Assembly (NCBI GenBank): GCA_036939755.1
Contig: JALLAZ010000373.1
Coordinates: 1-16,500 of the forward strand
Direction: 5' to 3'
DNA length: 16,500 nt
From: Stephanodiscus triporus
Taxonomy: Eukaryota > Bacillariophyta > Thalassiosirophyceae > Thalassiosirales > Thalassiosiraceae
Both the position numbers and the translations under genes were made by a program. The notes under the pieces were generated by a model. The model was not told the origin of the DNA. It saw nothing but the letters and a program-made list of their open reading frames with translations, and ran no database searches. Positions within the stretch are counted from its first letter, which is position 1. Each line of letters begins with the position of its first letter. This document shows, piece by piece, positions 1 to 8,100 of the stretch.

Positions 1-9
1 TCCACTTAC

Positions 10-414
10 CCACGAGATCTTTTGTCAGATCGTCCAGGGTGGTCCTGTCTACCTTTCCGGTGATGTAGTTGCCCATTGTTGTATTAAAGCGTGTTAGTCG
101 GTCTTTTGTGGGATGGGGACTATGCACGGCAAATAACTGAGCTTGGATGACAGTCTTTCTTGACTTGATGGAGAAGTACCCGTGGTGGTACCACATTGAG
201 GGAAAGGCGACATATTCTCCAACATAGTTCAAAGACACATTGTACCACTTGTGGTCACATTCAGCCTTTCGTAGGAAACAGAAGTCGTCGCATTCTGGTG
301 CAAATACGAGACCGTTCTTGTTTGTCTTTGGATCTGGCCATGGGCTGAGGGAATGGAGTGACTCTTCAGACGAAGAAGTTGGGTCGCTTGGGTAGCATAA
401 GTTGACAGAATTGT
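10..414 (-). CDS. Internal exon of an unrecognised protein (partial)
   Basis: On the minus strand a reading frame is open from about 418 to the window edge with no stop, encoding about 135 residues. It includes the motifs CDDFCFLRKAEC, WYNVSLNYVGEYVAFP and WYHHGYFSI, followed by VIQAQLFAVHS. A TAG acceptor just before 414 and a GTAAGT donor at 9-4 would make it an internal exon. A possible upstream donor (GTAAAT at 509-504) would give a 95-nt intron and join the frame ending ...EILPH. I do not recognise the family. The His-His-Gly-Tyr-Phe strand followed by a Gln/Leu-rich strand is faintly reminiscent of cupin/JmjC folds, which is only a guess. It lies directly downstream of an integrase-like relic, so it may belong to the same element or to a neighbouring host gene. 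Confidence 0.5.
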
Positions 415-535
415 CTATTCAGTAACAGAATAAAAATTGACATAAGATTTAACACAGTCGTTACTAAATGCATTTAAACTAAAAGCACTTAAACACTGAA
501 GTAATTTACCGTGGGGAAGTATCTCGTTGTAGGTC

Positions 536-1056
536 TTAATTCTGACATTTATGGTTGTTCTTGTGGCAGCATGAGCTGCACAGCCTGTTGGCTTTCTTGC
601 ATTTACACTGGTTTGTTGTGCATTCGCCCCTACATGCGCAACTTATCATTCCCTGCCCCCCAACCGATGATACGAAACGGCCAGCCTGTCTCTCTGTTAT
701 CTTCGGCGACAATCGATAGTTCTCAAAAGCCTCTCGCAGAGCGTGTAAGTCAATGACGTTTCGGCCACTGATTTCACAGCATGGTACACATTTACGCGGT
801 GGAGGAGTCCGTGCTTCACCACAACTCGGCACGTGGAATTCAGTTTGTTGGTAGAAACTACAACGCCGATCAGGTTTCCACCATCAACCTTTGTACAATC
901 AACATCATCAAGTGTCACAAGAACAACATCCCCTGTCTTGATCCCCAATTCTGGAGATTTCTTCAAAATATGTCCCCTAACCGCGAGTGCTTTCTTGGTC
1001 ATATTTGCAGCTGCTTTCTTGCTAAGGTCAGCAGAGTACTGTACATTTGACCTCAA
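536..1056 (-). pseudogene. Transposon integrase-like protein, C-terminal part, frameshifted
   Basis: Two overlapping minus-strand frames together resemble the C-terminal end of integrase-type polyproteins found in Ginger-like and SCAND3/KRBA2-like transposon genes. The upstream frame (1056 to about 790) has a small beta-barrel-like part with GIKTGDVVLVTLDDVD, KVDGGNLIGVVV and VVVKHGLLHRVNVY. The downstream frame (about 780 to 536, stop TAA) carries ITERQAGRFVSSVGGQGM and then a Cys-rich tail, CACRGECTTNQCKCKKAN and CSSCCH, typical of this group's terminal zinc-binding motif. The switch between frames falls around 745-790, so either one indel has broken the gene or there is a base-call error. 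No catalytic core (DDE) is visible; the 5' part is cut off where an inverted-repeat element begins at 1035-1064. I infer a decayed mobile-element gene. Confidence 0.6.
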
Positions 1057-1464
1057 TTGGCAACCCTTTAATTGGGGGAGCTTATTTCTCAGCTTTTAGG
1101 AGGGCCACGACCAAACTTAATAGTTTATACCACCCCCCATTGAGTCGAGGGTGGTATAAACTGTCACCGGTGTCGACCCCATGGGCAGGGGCCATGAAAT
1201 AAGCTCCCCCAATTCATGTGTTTGGGTTTTGAGAGAGGTGTGATAATTTAAATTTTTAAATTTTTTACCAACAAATATGAATGAAAGCCAGTAAATGCAC
1301 CAACCTTCTACCAATCATATCTTGGTCAGTTTACATCATCAAACCATGTCCCAAGTGGGACTTCCTATTTTTTCGACCTTCCCTACAATATCTAAGCGGG
1401 TTTGAGGTTGGAATTTTTGATATTTAGAAACTGAGTTGCCAATTGAGGTCAAACGTACAGAACT
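1035..1464. mobile_element. MITE-like element with nested inverted repeats
   Basis: Positions 1035-1064 and 1435-1464 are inverted repeats of 30 nt with two mismatches (core GTTGCCAATTGAGGTCAAA on the right side). Inside the left part, 1070-1088 and 1196-1214 are a perfect 19-nt inverted repeat, and inside that, 1122-1135 and 1149-1162 form a perfect 14-nt stem with a 13-nt loop. The interior has no convincing ORF and is AT-rich. This layout fits a non-autonomous terminal-inverted-repeat element, possibly with a smaller one nested inside. I could not find a clean target-site duplication at either boundary, so the exact limits are uncertain. The left repeat overlaps the first codons of the integrase-like relic. 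Confidence 0.5.
1070..1214. repeat. 145-bp inner inverted-repeat unit with central hairpin
   Basis: Perfect 19-nt arms (1070-1088 and 1196-1214) flank a perfect 14-nt hairpin stem (1122-1135/1149-1162). If transcribed, this would fold into a long, nearly symmetrical stem. It could be an independent small element inserted into the larger one, or part of its sub-terminal structure. Confidence 0.6.
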
Positions 1465-1892
1465 TGTTCCCGCCGGAACTAGTGGTTAAGATTATTAAGA
1501 TGTTAACGGTTCCTTTCGGACTTTAAAATTTCCAGATTTTAGCAATCAACACGGCGGCTGCCGGGGCTGATGCAGTGCAAACACTACTAGTCCTGGCTTC
1601 ATTGTTGGCAGAGCTTAAGACCTCAGCTACATCTTGAGTTAGACCAAGCTCCAATTCAAAAAGCCTGTCTGATATCCCAACAGTTTTAGCAAGAATAGAG
1701 GCCTGTAACAAAGTTGGCAAAGTGATGCATAGTGCATAAATCATATACATTATTGCACACCCAATTTATGGGCAGGCACTGAGGCACTGCCCAAATACAA
1801 AGGATGCCTGCCACTTTTCAATCTATTACATTTTTGGTAAACAATTTTTGGATGTAGCTTATGTAAGGTAATGGAATAGGCTACCATTTTTG
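1465..1892. other. Intergenic, no gene recognised
   Basis: AT-rich stretch between the inverted-repeat element and the 3' end of CCT1. A 75-codon minus-strand frame (1523-1750) has no recognisable motif and is probably chance. A direct repeat AGGCACTG AGGCACTG and short GGCAGGCA/TGCCTGCC arms occur at about 1770-1820. The 3' UTR and polyadenylation region of CCT1 should lie here. Confidence 0.5.
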
Positions 1893-3827
1893 TCACTTAT
1901 TCAAACTAATTCGATCGTCGATTCTCAAAATTGTAATGGCAGCCTCCGTTGCAAACCTCAGGCTCTTGATTTTGGATATCGCCGGCTCGACCACCCCGGC
2001 GGCGAGATTGTCCCTAATCGTTCCCTCGATCAAGTCAAGTCCCATGAACTTCAATCCATCATCGGACGGATCCTGGCTGTGCTGTCCCTTGGCGTGTACG
2101 GACCTCAGCCTCGCGACCAATTCGGAAGCGTCCTTGGCCGCATTCACCGCCAACGTCTTGGGGATCACAAGGAGCGCGTCGGCGTACTCCTGGATGACCA
2201 TCTGCTCCCGAGTCTCGATGGTGTCGGCGTAATCGTCGAGGTAGACCGACAGCGCGGCCTCCGCGGCCCCGCCCCCGGGCACCAGGGTGTTGCTCTCGAG
2301 CATCCTCTTAACGACGCAAAGCGAATCGTGCAGCGCGCGGTCCATCTCGTCGAGCATGTACTCGTTCGCGCCGCGGAGGACGATCGTCGACGCGCCGTGC
2401 CCCTTGCAGCCGTAGACGTAAAGCATCTCCCCGTCCCCGATGCGCACCTCTCGGACCGAGTCACACCCGCCCAGGCACTCTGCGTCGAAGGCCTCGTTCC
2501 CCTCCATGTCCGCCATCGTCGTCACGACCCGTCCCCCCGTGGCCTTGGCCAGGCGCTTGAGATCCTCCCTGTTGCACCTCCTGGCGCAGATGATCCCAGC
2601 CTCGACGAAGTACTTCATGCACAAGTCGTCGACGCCCTTGGTCGTCAGGACCACCCTCGCGCCGGTGTCGATGATCTTGCGTATGCGCTCCTTGGTGATG
2701 TCCATCTCGCGCCTCTTGATGTTCTCGATCTCGGCGGGGTCCTTGACGATGACCTGCACGCCCATGCCCATCCGATGCCTCTGCAGGTTCATGTCCAGCA
2801 TCGCGATCTTAACGTGCGCGCCGTCCGCCGACGATTCGACGAAGGTGGGCATGCCCTGCGCCGCCCTCATGGCGTTGATAGCGAATCCACCGTCGATGAG
2901 ATTCGACTCCATGGACGACTTCCCGTGCGCCTTCAGGATGTGTATGGCCGACAGGGGGTACTTGTACCGCTGCTTCTTCCCGCCGCCGGTCGTTGTTCCC
3001 CCGGCCGAGGCCGAGGCCGACGTCGGCTCCTCCGCGAGGCGCTCGCCGCCCCCGTGGCCGCCGCTCCCCATGGCGTCGTACCCTGCCACGTCCGCGGCGG
3101 TGGCGTTCATCTTGACGCTCTTGACGGCGTCCACGGCGAGCCTGGAGAAGAAATCGGTCTCCCTGCCGATGATCTTCGATGACATGGACGTCCTGGCGGC
3201 GTTGATCAGGTGCTCGTCCCCGAGCTCGGAAACGTTGACGACCATCTCTTTCTTGATGTACGACACCGCGGCCTTGAGCGCCATGCGATAGCCGGAGATG
3301 ATCGTCGTGGGATGTATGCCGTTCTTCACGAGGTCGTTCCCACGACGCAATAGCTCGGACGCGATGATGACGACGGAGGTGGTGCCGTCCCCCACCTCCT
3401 GATCCTGGAGCTTGGCGAGGTCGACGAGGACGCGGGCGGCGGGGTGCTCCACCTCGAGAGATTTCAATATCGTCGCGCCGTCGTTCGTGATGAGGACGTC
3501 GCCGATGTCGTCCACGAGCATTTTGTCAAGGCCGACCGGGCCGAGGGACGTCTTGACTATGTTCGCCACGGCGAGGGCCGCCGTGACGTTTCCAACGCGG
3601 ACGTCTTGGCCGGTTTCCCTCTGACCGTTGATGAACTGCATTTGCGCGACCGGAATGTTGGAAAAGGGGGGGAATGAGAGTTGAGAGTTGAGAGTTGAGC
3701 ATCGGCATCGGACCACAACATCATTTCCTAGGAAGTCGGCAGCGGCGGCGGCAGATTGGCGCCGAAATCAAATCGACCGCATCGAAGTTCTTACCAGGCC
3801 CGAGCTAGCCGGATTCGGAGCTGACAT
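1893..3827 (-). CDS. CCT1: T-complex protein 1 subunit alpha (CCT1)
   Basis: ATP-dependent subunit of the cytosolic CCT/TRiC chaperonin, which folds actin, tubulin and other proteins. I reconstruct exons 3827-3795 and 3635-1893 (591 aa). The first exon encodes only [11 protein letters not shown], then GTAAGA; the acceptor ATGCAG precedes TTCATCAACGG, phase 0, giving the usual group II start ([12 protein letters not shown]). Starting instead at ATG 3641 or 3716 would leave an atypical N-terminus. Family hallmarks are [18 protein letters not shown], the ATPase motif [26 protein letters not shown] and the end [14 protein letters not shown]. The alpha-type sequences [14 protein letters not shown] and [10 protein letters not shown] support CCT1 over other subunits. 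Oddity: a Gly/Ser/Thr-rich insertion of about 40 residues (roughly 188-230) after the VDAVKSVK helix makes the protein longer than the usual 545-560 aa. Divergent from clpR. Confidence 0.93.
3636..3794 (-). other. CCT1 intron 1 (GT-AG, 159 nt)
   Basis: Donor CTG|GTAAGA and acceptor GCAAATGCAG|TTC on the minus strand, with a C/T-rich tract (CATTCCCCCCCTTTTCC) upstream of the acceptor. It separates an 11-codon first exon from the rest of CCT1. Phase 0. Confidence 0.8.
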
Positions 3828-4141
3828 CTTGGCGTTGTCTTGTTTTTGGTTTCGATTACGAAAATGACAACCCGTCGTCTTCGTGGCGCATGCTGTGTGG
3901 GAGCGGAGGAGGAGCAGGGCAGGCGAGAAGAGCGACGAAGAGAGTACCTAGTTCTGTCCTTGGTTTGCGGCTCAAGCTTCGTGAAACCTCGTCAAATTGC
4001 ACTACTCGTAGGAAAAGGAGTACGTTTCCACGGCAGTTTCTTATCGTATCTCTTTTCTCACGAAGCTAGAAACTGGCTCTCCCCTCCCTCCGCACTGACT
4101 GACCTCTGACGTCCATTTTGAACAAAAAGCCGACGACGACG
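3828..4141. promoter_or_regulatory. Shared 5' region between CCT1 and clpR
   Basis: 314 bp between two head-to-head start codons; it must hold both promoters and 5' UTRs. No TATA box stands out. One TTCGTGAA at 3978-3985 matches a two-unit heat-shock element (TTCnnGAA), which would suit a chaperonin gene, but an 8-bp match is weak evidence. Confidence 0.5.
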
Positions 4142-5161
4142 ATGAGGGCCTTTTCCACTCTCGTTCTGGGAACGGTATTATTCGCCTCCCAAAACGGCGC
4201 CGAGGCCTTTTCTCCCGCGGCACGGACCAAGGTCCTCAATGATCTGAAGGAGATGAGAATGTCCGGGGCGGGGGGGGCCGCGGCGCCGGATTACTACGTC
4301 GAAGGTGAGTCAATCACATGCCGCTCGCGATTGATGTCCTCTCCTCTCCACTTGGAACTGTTCGTTACATGATGTCGCGCCGATTCATGGTCAATGGCAA
4401 GCCATCCCTTGTCGCTTGGACATTGTTTCGAGATATTTTTTGTATCAAATCATCTGAGTTTCCGTCGGTTTGCCCCCTCCCTCACCTCATCCGCCACACA
4501 CCTCTTCGTCATTCCCTCGCACATCGAATCCATTGTATAAGGAGCAAACATCGGCCCGCCTCCCGATCTACCCTCGCTCCTGCTCCACAACCGAATCGTA
4601 TACATCGGCATGCCGCTGGTTCCGGCGGTGACGGAACTGGTCATCGCGGAATTGCTCTACCTCAACTACGAGGACCAGAGCAGGCCCGTTACGATGTACA
4701 TTAATTCCAGCGGCACGACCACCGCCTCCGGGCAGGCGGTGGGATTCGAGACCGAGGCGTTCGCCATCGCCGACGTCATGAGGTACATACGTCCGCCGGT
4801 GAACACCGTGGCCATAGGGCAGGCGTTCGGCGCCGCGGCGATGATCCTGAGCATGGGCCAGAAGGGCGGGAGGGCGGCGCTCCCCAACGCCACGATACGC
4901 CTGAACCAGCCCAAGTCGCAGGCGCAGGGACAGGCGTCCGACATCGCCATCCGGGCGCGGGAGGTGGCGCACAATCGTAGGACGTCGTGCGAGCTCATCG
5001 CGCAGGCGACCGGGAAGCCGCTGAGCGTGGTCATGGACGACTGCCAGCGCGTCAAGTATTTGCAGCCGGACGAGGCCGTGGAGTACGGTCTTATCGACAG
5101 GGTCATTAGGAAGGAGGATATGTCGCCCCTTATGAAGCCGTCATTTATGGCCGCGCTTTAA
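4142..5161 (+). CDS. clpR: Plastid ClpR-type (inactive) Clp protease subunit
   Basis: ClpP-fold subunit of the plastid Clp protease ring. Exons 4142-4304 and 4542-5161 (260 aa). The start is ATG 4142 (MRAFSTLVLGTVLFA); the signal peptide ends at AEA before FSPAA, the diatom bipartite plastid motif. Exon 2 restores PPPDLPSLLLHNRIVYIG before MPLVPAVTEL, as in ClpR/ClpP proteins. The core has YINSSGTT, FETEAFAIADVM and EAVEYGLIDRVI. All three catalytic positions are replaced: the GQAxS serine is Gly151 (GQAFGAAAM), the HQP histidine is Asn176 (RLNQP), and the aspartate position is about Val225 (QRVKYL). It therefore has no peptidase activity and is ClpR-like, closest in feel to ClpR2/ClpR4. The intron acceptor is a tandem AAGGAG, so isoforms may differ by one glycine. 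Confidence 0.9.
4305..4541 (+). other. clpR intron with tandem (NAGNAG) acceptor
   Basis: Donor GAAG|GTGAGT at 4305. The acceptor region reads TATAAGGAGCAAAC: cutting after AAG (exon from 4542) gives V-E-G-A-N-I, and after GAG (exon from 4545) gives V-E-A-N-I. Both keep the phase-1 frame. An in-frame TAA at 4538-4540 shows that the upstream stretch cannot be coding. Confidence 0.8.
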
Positions 5162-5232
5162 CAAAATTTGGCGGTGTGGGGGAGAGTGCGCCATTTTTGT
5201 AGAATTTCATACATCATAAAATTGACGAACTT

Positions 5233-7323
5233 TTATGGGTAGCCCCTCAACTTTAATCGATGTCCGCAATCGTTATTGAGTCCCAAGTTCCCGCTACCAT
5301 CGCTGCTGCCCCAGCCTGCGAAACATTTGCATTTACCTGTTTCGTGGTCACAAATACCCTTGTCGGAACAAGTGTGCGAATCGGTACCAAGGGGGCAAGT
5401 CCGAAGAGAGCAATCGAAACCTTCGAAGCCCTCATCGCAGAGACAGCCAAAGATCCTGTCGGCATCCCATGTGGCAGCCCCGTTCGGATCGCTCCCGTAA
5501 ACTACGGGGAGAGGTAAACCGCCCGCATCGTCGTGGTGCAATCCCAGTTCTCTCATGCTCAAACAGGTACCATGTCCGCTGCAGGATGGTTGCGATCCTT
5601 TTCTTATGCAAACCATGTATCTGAAGATTGACAATGAGTTGAGCTTGTAAAGTGGGTGGTGCGTAAATGAAAATCATCACCAACTCGAACTTACTCGCAC
5701 GCGGCGCCAAAAAATCCATCGTTGCAGGCACATTCTCCGACAGAGCGATGACACACGCCCATATTGGAGCATTCGACTTCCTCGTCATGAGCAACATCAT
5801 TTGCGCTGGGGTATCCAAACCATGCCAAGCCCTTCGTACGAGTTATGATTGATTGTTCGTGAGTTTTTAATGGAAGCGAGATGGAAGACAACTGTTGTGA
5901 ATTAAATCGGCTCACCTTTTCACAAGTCCTAAGGCTGCAATCGCCCCCGGTGAAGCTCTCCTCGCAGGTGCAGCGCTTAGTGATGGGATCACAAACGCCA
6001 TGATCGGAGCAGGGAGGTACGCCAGGGCATGTGGATATGGGAGACGTTACCGCGTGCCCACAATCTCCGCGGTCACCACTCTCACCGTAGCCATTGCTGC
6101 CCGCATATTTATCGCCATTGGTATCGAAGCATTTGCACTGAAAAGATGTATGATGTTCGTTAGCAAGTTGGATATCAGCAACTTGTTCCAAATAAATGTA
6201 AAAACCTACAGTTCCCGTTCGTTGATCACAAATTCCACGGTTCGAACATTCGTCATTTTCCTTATCCCCCTGAGTGTGAAAGTATTCGATGCCATTGTGG
6301 TCTTCCAGCATACCGAAGGAGTCGTCTGCGGCAATCTCAACAACTGACGAGGGCTCCATGCCAAAGCTCTCCGCTACCAAAGGTGGGCTAAAATTTGTTG
6401 CATTGAGCAAGAAGATAATCAGTGACGCACTCCAACGATTCCAACGCGAAGTTTACTGGTTCATTACTCACAGCGGCCCGAAGTTGGAAGTGAAGGTTAT
6501 GCTCACAATATTGTCAACGCCGTCGTTTCGGCAGAGCACGCTACCCGCGGAGTAGGTAATGTAAACCGACTCGATCATCGGTATGGACTCAAGCGCCCTT
6601 TTCAGCACCGTGGTTGAGGCACTGACGGGAATGCTCGTCGAAGGCTTGCCATCAAAATACAGTACTACTCGTCCACCAGACGAGTTATCAGCGGTACACC
6701 TCAGTAATTGAATTTCCTGTGCGGTCCCGGTTATTGTCAACGGATCATCGCCACTAGGGCAGACGCGTAGGGAACAGTCGAAACCTGCAATTGATGTTGT
6801 TGGTTAATTAGCGAATAGTGAAAGAGAGCCGAAGAGGCCGGCTTCTCACATGGTATGAAAACTTGCCTGCATATCCTAAATCGCAAATGCAGCCATATAT
6901 CTTGTCGGCATCCCATTGATCATAGGTGTATCTCTTTGATTCGTGGTTACGTGTCGTTTCCGAGAGATGACGCATTGATACGCATTGTCCGTGGTAGCTG
7001 CAGTTCCTCTTGCACTTCGTCCTCTCGCAAGCCGCGCCCGTGAAACCAGTGTCGCACACACAATTCCCAGTGACGCAAGCGCCCCTACCGCTGCAAACGT
7101 CATAATCGTGAGCCGTGTCGGCCGCTTTGGCGACATCGCTGAACGCTCGTCCGGCTGGGCATGTCCGGATCGAGCAATCCCCACCGGTAAAACCATCGGA
7201 ACATTCGCAAATACTCAATGAGTTACATTCTCCATTTTTGGAGCATTTGTTTGGACATCCAAGACAGGCGAGAGGACCCGATGATAGCAACGCGGATGCC
7301 GTCACGAATGAAACGGCCCTCAT
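5233..7323 (-). CDS. Secreted EGF-repeat protein, Sig1/Ocm1 mastigoneme-like
   Basis: Six exons on the minus strand: 7323-6867, 6784-6472, 6387-6210, 6137-5916, 5831-5695, 5620-5233; 564 aa, all junctions frame-consistent. An N-terminal signal peptide (MRAVSFVTASALLSSG) is followed by about eight EGF/tenascin-like units, e.g. CSKNGECNSLSICEC, CSGRGACVTGNCVC, CSDHGVCDPITKRCTC, CSDKGICDHETGKCKC. Linkers such as FDCSLRVCPSGDDP and WDADKIYGCICD are typical of stramenopile extracellular proteins. Exons 2-3 (about 170-290) carry a beta-rich segment (GGRVVLYFDGKPST). No transmembrane segment or GPI signal is seen, so it is likely secreted. The closest known type, by pattern only, is diatom Sig (sexually induced) and Ochromonas Ocm1, found in flagellar mastigonemes. 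The halves look like an internal duplication. Intron 1 is GC-AG; introns 3 and 4 (72 and 84 nt) are multiples of three without stops. Confidence 0.82.
6785..6866 (-). other. GC-AG intron 1 of the EGF-repeat gene
   Basis: Donor TATGCAG|GCAAGT and acceptor CAATTGCAG|GTTTCGAC. Joining them gives GYAG-FDCSLRVCP, which exactly parallels FEGFDCSLRTCP in exon 6 of the same gene, so the GC donor is well supported. 82 nt, phase 1. Confidence 0.82.
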
Positions 7324-7612
7324 GGCAACTGTGCGAAGTCAGTTGGGAGGAGTTATATTATTATGGATGTTAAATTCACTCGTACTCTATTTTGGTAGAT
7401 TGGTCAAAAAGCTTGGACGCGGTCTCCGACGAGGAACCGTTCCGTAAAAAGAAAAAAATCCGAAAAAAACTCTGCCAATTCGAATTTTTGAACGGATACG
7501 ATAAAAACGGTGAAGGGACAAACGATTCTTTTTTGCCTCATTCTTCTCAAGGTAATTGTCCATCATCGCAAAACTGAATCGTCGTCATATACTTCACAAT
7601 ACCGCACACCCA
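7324..7612. promoter_or_regulatory. Shared 5' region of EGF-repeat and CIMIP1-like genes
   Basis: 289 bp between divergent start codons, AT-rich near the EGF gene (TATATTATTATGG) and A-rich in the middle (7447-7470). It probably contains both promoters. No known flagellar-gene motif (X-box type) was found by eye. Confidence 0.45.
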
Positions 7613-7921
7613 ATGACGTCCACGAGACACCAATGCGACAAGACGGAGCACAACTTCGTCGCCGACGCCTTCAATTGGGAACAGCGCGTGAAGAGCGAAC
7701 TTGCCATATCGAGGGCGTGGTCGAAGAATTGGGGTGAGGTGTTCGCGCCGGACTCGCCCAAGACGAACGCCGAGAAGATAATCAAGCTGAAGGAGAAGAT
7801 GGAGAAATTACCGGTCCAGGCGATGATATCGAATTCGCAATTGAGCTTCGCGCCGGTCGCGCCGTACAAGGATGACGGGAAGGATTGCAGGCGCAAGAGC
7901 ACGACCTTCTTCGACGAGTAG
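7613..7921 (+). CDS. Small protein, possible LLC1/CIMIP1-like ciliary protein
   Basis: 102-aa single-exon frame from ATG 7613 (MTSTRHQCDKTEHNF) to TAG 7919-7921. The sense-strand codon pattern is ordered and GC-rich like its neighbours. The segment WEQRVKSELAISRAWSKNWG matches the spacing W-x2-R-x-K-x-E...W-x2-NWG of the LLC1 family (vertebrate C20orf85/CIMIP1, a microtubule inner protein of cilia). A helical Lys/Glu stretch (EKIIKLKEKMEKL) and the end RRKSTTFFDE follow. The C-terminal half does not clearly match LLC1, so the family call is tentative. It is divergently paired with a mastigoneme-like gene, which would fit a flagellar role in male gametes; that is inference. It could also be an unrelated diatom-specific hypothetical protein. 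Confidence 0.7.
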   Translation: MTSTRHQCDKTEHNFVADAFNWEQRVKSELAISRAWSKNWGEVFAPDSPKTNAEKIIKLKEKMEKLPVQAMISNSQLSFAPVAPYKDDGKDCRRKSTTFFDE

Positions 7922-8100
7922 GAAGGAAGGGGCGGCGGCGGCGGGGGAGGGTGGAGAGGGATATAGAATCCGACAAAATGAGTCGATTCCGAATCACGTC
8001 CGAAACGGCCCGGGAGGGGGATGACGGGGGGGATGGAGCCCCCCCCCCCCCCCCCCCCCATCTCCCATCTTCGCTTTTTTTCAATCGCCGAACTATCCCT
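7922..8100. other. Convergent 3' spacer with 21-C tract
   Basis: 179 bp between two converging stop codons. Very GC-rich, with GGCGGCGGCGG and a run of 21 cytosines at 8039-8059. It must contain both polyadenylation regions. Confidence 0.5.
8039..8059. repeat. Poly-C homopolymer (21 nt)
   Basis: 21 consecutive C in the spacer between two converging genes. It could form a G-quadruplex on the minus strand, or be a slippage or sequencing artefact. Confidence 0.9.

Noticed and set aside
1523..1750. 75-codon minus-strand frame ending WKF
   Set aside because: Short, Ala/Leu-rich, no family resemblance; not supported as a gene.
1890..3291. Long plus-strand frames (430 and 283 codons) opposite CCT1
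   Set aside because: Antisense shadows of a GC-rich conserved gene; compositionally odd (Arg/His/Val or Ser/Met rich), no motifs.
3840..4109. Frame in the CCT1/clpR intergenic region
   Set aside because: Non-ATG start, lies in the shared promoter, no motif.
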